From Pseudomonas sp. CC6-YY-74 (GTDB lineage Bacteria; Pseudomonadota; Gammaproteobacteria; Pseudomonadales; Pseudomonadaceae): a stretch of 64,000 nucleotides of DNA. Each line of letters begins with the position of its first letter. Positions within the stretch are counted from its first letter, which is position 1. A program made the translations under genes and the position numbers. The stretch lies in NCBI RefSeq assembly GCF_002025205.1, contig NZ_CP019947.1:4130001-4194000 (forward strand), given 5' to 3'. Below, one piece after another: positions 58,839-64,000 of this stretch. The notes under the pieces are model-generated. The model searched no databases. It saw only the letters and a program-made list of their open reading frames with translations, and was not told where the DNA came from.

Positions 58839-60257
58839 TCAGGCCGCCCTGGGCAGATAAGGTCGCCAGGTCTCGGGAATCTGTTCCAGGCGCGGGTAGT
58901 TGAGCGCGTCCAGCTGCAGTTGCGAGAGTAGAAACGGCGTGTGGCGTAAATGCGGCGGCAGATGGCGCAGTTCCGGCAGCCAGAGGCTGACATAGCTGGC
59001 GTCCGGATCGAAGTGGCGAGCCTGGCGCAGGGCGTTGAAGGTCCGCTGCTGCCGCGGGTCGCAGCTGACGCCGGCCAGGTAGGCCCAATTGCCCCAGTTG
59101 CTTGCCGGGTCGTAGTCGATCAGGTGTTCCTCGAACCAGGCGGCGCCGTATCGCCAATCCTGTTGCAAGTCGTTGATCAGGTAACTGGCGACGACTTGCC
59201 GCCCACGGTTGGACATGAAGCCGGTATCGGCCAGTTCGCGCATATTGGCGTCCACCAGCGGCATGCCGGTACGACCCTGGCACCAGCGCTCGAAGCCTCG
59301 ATCGAGTCGTTGCGGGGCGTGCTCCGTGGCTTTCAAGCCGCCCGCCTTGAATAGCGCGCTGCCGTGACGAACCAGGGTCCAGCGAAAGAAATCGCGCCAG
59401 AGCAGCTGCAGCCACAAGCAATAGGTTGAGTCGTTGCCCCCGTATTGCGCCTCATGCCGGCGTAATTCGGCCACCACCCGCCGCGCCGAGAGGCTGCCGT
59501 TGGCCAGCCAGGGGGAGAGTTTCGACGAGTACTCACTGCCGATCATGCCGTTGCGGGTGTCCTTGTAGTGGCGCACCCCCTGACTGTTCCACAGGTAATC
59601 GCGCAGGCGTGCCTGCGCCGCGGTTTCTCCGCCGGAGAAGGGGAAGGCGCTGGCCGGCACGCTGAGCGGCTCGCCCAGGCCCAGCCGAGACAGGCTTGGC
59701 AGCACTTGCAGCAGCGTCTGCGCGCCGTCCGGCAAGGGCGGCAGCCGGTGTGGCGCGGGGCGGGGCTGGAACACATGCAGGCGTTCCTCGACCAGGTTCT
59801 TGAACTGGCTAAAGACTTGCGGCAGTTGTTCGGCTGGACAGGGCAGTTCCTCGGCGTGCAGCAGATTGTTGCCAGGTACTTGCTGCAGCGCGACGCCGGC
59901 AAGCGCGGCCTGCACACGGGCGAGTTGCGCGCGTTCGTCCGGGGCGATCTCTTCCAGGGTCAGCACCTGATCCAGGCCGAGCTGGCTGACCAGCCGGGGG
60001 AGCACCTGCTCTGGCGTACCCGGCAGAACCAGCAAGTGCGAACCACGCTGGCGCAGCGCGCCATCCAGCACCATCAGGCTCTCCAGGAGAAAGCGCGCAC
60101 GGTGCACGCCGAGCCGGCGGGTGCCGAGGGCGCAGGTCTGCAGCTGCGCCGGATCGAAGACGAACACCGGCAGCAGGCACTCGGCACTCAGTCCGGCCTG
60201 CAAGGCCGGGTGATCGTCGAGACGCAGGTCCTGTTTGAACCACAGCAGTGCGCGCAT
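58839..60257 (-). CDS. cryptochrome/photolyase family protein, DASH type
   Basis: This 472-residue flavoprotein has the N-terminal photolyase alpha/beta domain (ALLWFKQDLRLDDHPAL) and a C-terminal FAD domain. The latter carries GRTGMPLVDANMREL, TGFMSNRGRQVVASYLIND, WFEEHLIDYDPASNWGNWAY and AGVSCDPRQQRTFN. The combination LVDANMREL, SNRGRQ and DPASNWGNW is typical of cryptochrome DASH rather than class I CPD photolyase. Such proteins repair CPDs in single-stranded DNA. The start at 60257 has GAGG 8 bases upstream. It diverges from the marC gene. Confidence 0.9.
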   Translation of the reverse strand: MRALLWFKQDLRLDDHPALQAGLSAECLLPVFVFDPAQLQTCALGTRRLGVHRARFLLESLMVLDGALRQRGSHLLVLPGTPEQVLPRLVSQLGLDQVLTLEEIAPDERAQLARVQAALAGVALQQVPGNNLLHAEELPCPAEQLPQVFSQFKNLVEERLHVFQPRPAPHRLPPLPDGAQTLLQVLPSLSRLGLGEPLSVPASAFPFSGGETAAQARLRDYLWNSQGVRHYKDTRNGMIGSEYSSKLSPWLANGSLSARRVVAELRRHEAQYGGNDSTYCLWLQLLWRDFFRWTLVRHGSALFKAGGLKATEHAPQRLDRGFERWCQGRTGMPLVDANMRELADTGFMSNRGRQVVASYLINDLQQDWRYGAAWFEEHLIDYDPASNWGNWAYLAGVSCDPRQQRTFNALRQARHFDPDASYVSLWLPELRHLPPHLRHTPFLLSQLQLDALNYPRLEQIPETWRPYLPRAA

Positions 60258-60379
60258 GGAGGGTTCCTCAAGCATCGGCGAAGGTGCGCTTGCCGCCGAT
60301 TAGCCTCACGAAGGCGTTTTGCCGACAGACTCACGCCTACTACAACATTAGACTGTCGTGACCTGTCTAGGAGTGCTGC

Positions 60380-60973
60380 ATGGATATTTTCGGGATCGCG
60401 GTGTTGATCTTTCTGGTGACCGACCCGTTCGGCAATATCGCCATTTTTATCGCCGCGCTGAAGAACGTCGCGCCCAAGCGACGGCTGTGGGTGGCGGGGC
60501 GCGAGTTGCTCTGTGCCCTGGCCTTCCTCCTGCTGTTCCTTACCTTTGGTGACAAAGTACTCAGCGCCCTGGGTTTGTCGCGCGAGGCAACCGCGATTGC
60601 CGGCGGTATCATCCTGTTCGTGATTGCCATGCGCCTGATCTTTCCCGGACCACAGGGCGTGCTCGGCGATGTGCCGGATGGCGAGCCGATGCTGGTGCCG
60701 CTGGCCACCCCGGCGGTAGCCGGGCCCTCGGCCCTGGCGGTGTTGATGACCCTGCGCAATACCCACGAAGGGCCGCTCTGGGAGCTCTACCTGGCCGTCA
60801 TCCTGGCGTGGGCGGCGACCGCCTTTATCTTGTTGCAGGCCGCGTTCCTGCAGCGTTTCCTCGGCCCTCGCGGGCTGACCGCAGTGGAGCGACTGATGGG
60901 TATGCTGTTGATCATGCTCAGCGTCGACATGCTGCTGGATAACCTGCAAAGCGTGTTGCATATCAGCCCATGA
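60380..60973 (+). CDS. MarC family integral membrane protein
   Basis: This 197-residue protein has six predicted helices and the family features VTDPFGNIAIFIAAL near the N-terminus and VPLATPAVAGPSAL in the middle (with the Pro-Ser repeat in the second half). MarC/YhgN proteins were once linked to multidrug resistance, but their function is not established. Its stop overlaps the amidase gene start (ATGA at 60970-60973). Confidence 0.9.
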   Translation: MDIFGIAVLIFLVTDPFGNIAIFIAALKNVAPKRRLWVAGRELLCALAFLLLFLTFGDKVLSALGLSREATAIAGGIILFVIAMRLIFPGPQGVLGDVPDGEPMLVPLATPAVAGPSALAVLMTLRNTHEGPLWELYLAVILAWAATAFILLQAAFLQRFLGPRGLTAVERLMGMLLIMLSVDMLLDNLQSVLHISP

Positions 60974-61749
60974 GAATCCTTTGCCTTGCCCTGTTGCTTT
61001 GCCTGCTCGCCGGTTGTGCCAGCGGTCCGCGTATCGACAGTCGTTACACGGCGATCGGCCAGAACAGCCGGGTGCAGTACATCGTCCTGCATTACACCTC
61101 GACCAATCTGTCGAACTCGTTGCGTCTGTTGACCGAGGAGGAGGTCAGTAGCCATTACCTGATCGGTGATACGCCGGCGACCATCTACCGCCTGGTCGAT
61201 GAAAACCGCCGTGCCTGGCACGCCGGGGATAGCCAGTGGCAGGGGCGCACCTGGCTCAATGCCAGTACGATCGGCATCGAGCTGGTTAACCGTGGTTATT
61301 CCGACGGACCCAACGGGCGTCAATGGCAACCCTTTGCCCCGGCGCAGATCGAGGCGCTGGTCGAATTGCTCAAGGACATCATGCAGCGCCACCAGTTGGC
61401 GCCGGGCAGCATCCTCGCCCACAGTGACGTGGCGCCGCAGCGCAAGGTCGATCCGGGGCCGCTGTTCCCCTGGAAGCGCCTGGCCGATGCCGGTCTGCTG
61501 CCCTGGCCGGATGCCCGCGCCGTGGCGCAGCAACAGGCAGCGTTCAGCCAGAGCCTGCCCACGGTGGCCTGGTTTCAGCAGCAGCTGCAGCGCCAGGGCT
61601 ATCTGGTGCCCGAGCATGGCGAGCTGGATAAGGCCACGCGCAATGTGCTGGCAGCCTTCCAGATGAAGTACCGCCCGGCGCGCTACGACGGTGAGCCGGA
61701 TGCCGAGACGGCGGCGCTGCTGCTGGTTTTGGGGCGCCCTGCACGCTAG
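60970..61749 (+). CDS. ampDh2: N-acetylmuramoyl-L-alanine amidase, AmpDh2-like outer-membrane lipoprotein
   Basis: This 259-residue protein has a lipobox (LLAGC, Cys16) and an Amidase_2 domain: the zinc ligands are a His in IVLHYTS and the His/Asp pair in AHSDVAPQRKVDPGPLFPW. A C-terminal peptidoglycan-binding domain covers residues about 190-255 (VLAAFQMKYRP). It hydrolyses the bond between muramic acid and the stem peptide. It matches AmiD/AmpDh2 rather than cytosolic AmpD, which has no signal peptide. It follows marC in the same operon. Confidence 0.9.
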   Translation: MRILCLALLLCLLAGCASGPRIDSRYTAIGQNSRVQYIVLHYTSTNLSNSLRLLTEEEVSSHYLIGDTPATIYRLVDENRRAWHAGDSQWQGRTWLNASTIGIELVNRGYSDGPNGRQWQPFAPAQIEALVELLKDIMQRHQLAPGSILAHSDVAPQRKVDPGPLFPWKRLADAGLLPWPDARAVAQQQAAFSQSLPTVAWFQQQLQRQGYLVPEHGELDKATRNVLAAFQMKYRPARYDGEPDAETAALLLVLGRPAR

Positions 61750-61788
61750 CTCGATCACCGCTCGTGGTCAGTGCTCAGCCATCCGCTG

Positions 61789-61821
61789 TCCCCTCCCCCT
61801 CCCCCTCTTCCTCTCCCTCTT
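61789..61821. repeat. 33-base pure polypyrimidine tract
   Basis: Every base from 61789 to 61821 is C or T on the plus strand, with repeated TCCCCC units followed by CTCTTC and CTCTCCCTCTT. It lies 40 bp past the amidase stop in a 284-bp gap. Such tracts can slip during replication or form triplex structure. It could also serve as a Rho or anti-SD related sequence on the complementary purine strand. Confidence 0.6.
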
Positions 61822-61956
61822 GCGTTTGCGTGCCTGGACCGCGGCTGCTTGTCCGGCGCCATAAGCTCGCGCGCGCAGCGCCACAGCCTGCGACCGCCAT
61901 GCATCGATTACCCCAGGCCGTTGCGAAAGGTGCGGGCAGGTACTGCTGGACAGAAA

Positions 61957-62000
61957 TTGTATACAAAGAATAGGATGTTTATCGACATAGCTGTCTACAA
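61957..62000. promoter_or_regulatory. candidate paired operator upstream of the NCS2 permease gene
   Basis: TTGTATACAA (61957-61966) is a perfect 10-bp palindrome, and CTGTCTACAA (61991-62000) is an imperfect second copy, 34 bp centre to centre. TTGTATACAA-type palindromes are typical of GntR-family (FadR/VanR-type) operators. The sites precede the permease ATG by 34 and 68 bp, consistent with repression of nucleobase uptake. The regulator gene is not in the window. Confidence 0.45.
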
Positions 62001-62033
62001 TCCGCATACAAGAATAACAGCGAGTACCCCAGC

Positions 62034-63569
62034 ATGACGACTTCACCTGTTACGCCGTCTCCTGCGCCGCGCCCGGAAGACGAAAATCTTGGCCTCGGTG
62101 CCAACCTTGCCTATGGCTTGCAGCATGTGCTGACCATGTATGGCGGCATCGTTGCCGTGCCCCTGATCGTTGGTCAGGCCGCGGGCTTGTCGCCAGCGGA
62201 TATCGGCCTGCTGATCGCCGCCTCGCTGTTCGCCGGAGGCCTGGCGACGCTGTTGCAAACCATCGGCCTGCCGTTCTTTGGCTGCCAGCTGCCACTGGTG
62301 CAGGGCGTTTCCTTCGCGGGTGTGGCGACCATGATCGCGATCATCGGTAGTGACGGCGCGGGTGGCATGCCCATGGTGCTCGGTGCGGTGATTGCGGCGG
62401 CCTTCATTGGCCTGCTGATCACCCCGATATTCTCGCGGATTACTCAGTTCTTTCCGCCGCTGGTCAATGGCATCGTCATCACCATCATCGGCCTCACCCT
62501 GATGCCGGTAGCGGCGCGTTGGGCGATGGGCGGCAACAGTCGCGCCGAGGATTTCGGCAGCATGGCCAATATCGGCCTTGCGGCGCTGACCCTTGCCACC
62601 GTGCTGCTCCTGAGCAAGCTCGGCAGCGCCAGCATCTCACGCCTGTCGATTCTGCTGGCCATGGTGATCGGTACCCTGGTTGCGGTGGCGCTGGGTATGG
62701 CGGATTTTTCCAGGGTTGGCGAAGGGCCGATTCTGGCTTTCCCGGCGCCATTCCATTTCGGCATGCCGACCTTTCAGGTTGCGGCGATCATTTCGATGCT
62801 GATCGTGATCATCGTTACCCTGGTGGAAACCTCGGCGGACATCCTCGCGGTCGGTGACATCATCGAGACCAAAGTGGATTCCAAGCGCCTGGGCAATGGC
62901 CTGCGCGCCGACATGATCTCCAGTATGTTTGCGCCGATCTTCGGCTCATTCACCCAGAGCGCGTTCGCCCAGAATGTCGGCCTGGTAGCCGTCACCGGGG
63001 TCAAGAGCCGCTACGTGGTGGCCACCAGTGGCCTGATTCTGGTGACCTTGGGTTTGCTGCCGGTCATGGGCCGTCTGGTTGCCGCAGTCCCCACCTCGGT
63101 ATTGGGCGGTGCTGGCATCGTGCTGTTCGGTACGGTGGCCGCCAGCGGCATCCGCACCTTGTCCAAGGTCGACTACCGCAACAATATGAATCTGATCGTC
63201 GTGGCGACCTCAATCGGCTTCGGCATGATTCCCATCGCCGCGCCGACCTTCTACCACCAATTCCCGGCCTGGTTCGAAACCATCTTCCACTCCGGCATCA
63301 GCTCGGCGGCGATCATGGCGATCCTGCTGAACCTGGCGTTCAACCACTTCAAGGCCGGTAACTCGGACCAGCAATCGGTCTTCGCCGCAGCCAGCGAGCG
63401 CACCTTGCGCTACCAGGATGTCGCCGCGTTGAACGATGGTGACTACTTCAAGGGCGGCAAGTTATTCGACGCTGAGGGTCGGGAGGTCCCGCTGCTGGTG
63501 GCAAGTGCTCCGGCGAGCAGGTCAGGCGGCGGGCAAGCGTCGACAGTGGCAGCGGCAGCCGACAGCTAG
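62034..63569 (+). CDS. nucleobase:cation symporter-2 (uracil/xanthine permease) family protein
   Basis: This 511-residue permease has about 14 hydrophobic segments. NCS2 signatures are NLAYGLQHVLTMYGGIVAVP at the start, VQGVSFAGVATM, LVETSADILAVGDI in the TM8 region (substrate-contact Glu) and FGSFTQSAFAQNVGLVAVTG (TM10, with the QN-VG motif). It probably imports a purine such as xanthine or urate with H+ or Na+, but the exact substrate cannot be fixed. The C-terminal 60 residues are hydrophilic. Candidate GntR-type operators lie just upstream. Confidence 0.92.
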   Translation: MTTSPVTPSPAPRPEDENLGLGANLAYGLQHVLTMYGGIVAVPLIVGQAAGLSPADIGLLIAASLFAGGLATLLQTIGLPFFGCQLPLVQGVSFAGVATMIAIIGSDGAGGMPMVLGAVIAAAFIGLLITPIFSRITQFFPPLVNGIVITIIGLTLMPVAARWAMGGNSRAEDFGSMANIGLAALTLATVLLLSKLGSASISRLSILLAMVIGTLVAVALGMADFSRVGEGPILAFPAPFHFGMPTFQVAAIISMLIVIIVTLVETSADILAVGDIIETKVDSKRLGNGLRADMISSMFAPIFGSFTQSAFAQNVGLVAVTGVKSRYVVATSGLILVTLGLLPVMGRLVAAVPTSVLGGAGIVLFGTVAASGIRTLSKVDYRNNMNLIVVATSIGFGMIPIAAPTFYHQFPAWFETIFHSGISSAAIMAILLNLAFNHFKAGNSDQQSVFAAASERTLRYQDVAALNDGDYFKGGKLFDAEGREVPLLVASAPASRSGGGQASTVAAAADS

Positions 63570-63572
63570 GCC

Positions 63573-63594
63573 GGCGCTGATAAGCGTCAGCGCC
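63573..63594 (+). terminator. hairpin after the nucleobase permease gene
   Basis: GGCGCTGA (63573-63580) pairs perfectly with TCAGCGCC (63587-63594) over a 6-base loop, directly after the stop codon. It has no T tract, so it may stabilise the transcript end or act with Rho. A second 7-bp pair (TGGCATC at 63701-63707, GATGCCA at 63722-63728) lies nearer the opposing kinase gene. Confidence 0.5.
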
Positions 63595-63764
63595 AGCTTC
63601 AAGCCCGTCGCCAAGCGCCCAGCATCGTCTCGACAACGGTGGCCGCTTGGTCGTGACTGGGGATGATGGCGGGCATCCATCTGGCTCCTGTACCAGGCTC
63701 TGGCATCCGCCTGGACCGGCTGATGCCAGTAGTAAAGTGCAATCTGTGACGCCAAGGCTGCCGC

Positions 63765-64000
63765 TCAGAACGGCAGTTCCAGATAGAAGCGCGCGCCCTG
63801 TCTCGGCCGTGACTGCACGCCGATGCGCCCGCCGTGCAGTTGGGCGATCTCCTTGCACAGCGCCAGGCCGAGGCCGGCGCCACCGGTCTTGCGCCCGACC
63901 TGGACGAACGGCTCGAATATCCGCGCCTGCTGGCTGTAGGGAATGCCCTCGCCATCATCCTCGACGCTGACGATCAGCCGCTGGCCCTGGCGCCGCGCCT
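63765..64000 (-). CDS. sensor histidine kinase, C-terminal part (truncated by the window edge)
   Basis: The last 78 codons of a histidine kinase are present, ending ELPF and a TGA at 63765. They contain the ATP-binding G1 box VEDDGEGIP, the F box ARIFEPFVQVG and the G2 box GGAGLGLALCKEIA. The remaining protein lies beyond position 64000. In PAO1, ampDh2 lies close to kinB-algB (recalled locus order), so KinB is a possible identity, but the kinase domain alone cannot settle it. Confidence 0.88.
   Translation of the reverse strand, partial: ARRQGQRLIVSVEDDGEGIPYSQQARIFEPFVQVGRKTGGAGLGLALCKEIAQLHGGRIGVQSRPRQGARFYLELPF

Noticed and set aside
1..64000. CRISPR arrays, tRNA/rRNA genes, prophage or insertion sequences
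   Set aside because: No regularly spaced direct repeats, no cloverleaf-forming sequences with CCA context, and no transposase or phage proteins were seen among the translated frames.

Overview
The window is a stretch of ordinary, GC-rich, densely coded gammaproteobacterial chromosome. It comes from the genus Pseudomonas but is not P. aeruginosa itself. The evidence is gene content and order: trpBA diverging from trpI, prlC with its zinc-ribbon partner, coxBA-ctaG-coxC followed by the haem A and SCO assembly genes, metNIQ, zur-znuCB/znuA, a split class II ribonucleotide reductase (nrdJa/nrdJb), polA-ErsA-engB, and cytochromes c5/c4-dsbA-dgcH. No tRNA, rRNA, CRISPR array, prophage or insertion sequence was seen.

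Layout. 1-4.85 kb: choline-O-sulfate use (SulP transporter, choX, betC, LysR regulator). 5-11.4 kb: pbpG, then a detoxification-type group (SnoaL-like protein, a PNPOx/ferredoxin-reductase fusion, a GST and two tandem LysR paralogues). 11.5-14.6 kb: trpA, trpB and trpI. 14.7-18.6 kb: dodecin, a luciferase-like monooxygenase, an OsmC protein, a lipoprotein, a predicted aminopeptidase and a DUF1161 protein. 18.6-23.6 kb: HAD phosphatase, gamma carbonic anhydrase, prlC, zinc ribbon, and an SOS-controlled radical SAM gene that carries a frameshift. 23.9-34.5 kb: beta carbonic anhydrase and the complete aa3 cytochrome c oxidase locus with its assembly genes. 34.6-36.2 kb: a VOC protein, a LysR gene and a palindromic repeat, at what looks like a rearrangement junction. 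36.3-43.1 kb: methionine and zinc uptake. 43.1-45.7 kb: two methyltransferases lying between znuA and a decayed copy of the znuA 3' end. 45.8-55.8 kb: nrdJa/nrdJb, thrB, a DUF2782 gene, polA, the sRNA ErsA, engB, cytochromes c5 and c4, and dsbA. 55.8-64 kb: a phosphodiesterase-fold protein, diguanylate cyclase, DASH-type cryptochrome, MarC, AmpDh2-like amidase, a nucleobase permease and the C-terminus of a histidine kinase.

How the genes fit together. The largest functional block is terminal oxidase biogenesis: subunits I-III, Cox11/CtaG, SURF1, haem A synthesis (CtaA, CtaB) and SCO copper delivery all lie on one strand, with a small twin-membrane protein opposed. The zinc genes form a classic divergent pair around a Zur-box-like palindrome. 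The trp genes show the TrpI-type divergent arrangement.

The main points of interest are these. (1) A well-supported ErsA small RNA gene has its own sigma-22-type promoter. (2) A near-perfect LexA box precedes the radical SAM gene. (3) Four single-base losses interrupt four conserved genes, three of them within 1.5 kb; at least three fall in G/C runs, so sequence error is the leading explanation. (4) The gene order implies an inversion spanning oriC relative to PAO1. (5) A partial znuA duplication brackets a methyltransferase pair. (6) A REP-like palindrome supplies the last residues of ctaA. I did not find a clearly new multi-gene system.
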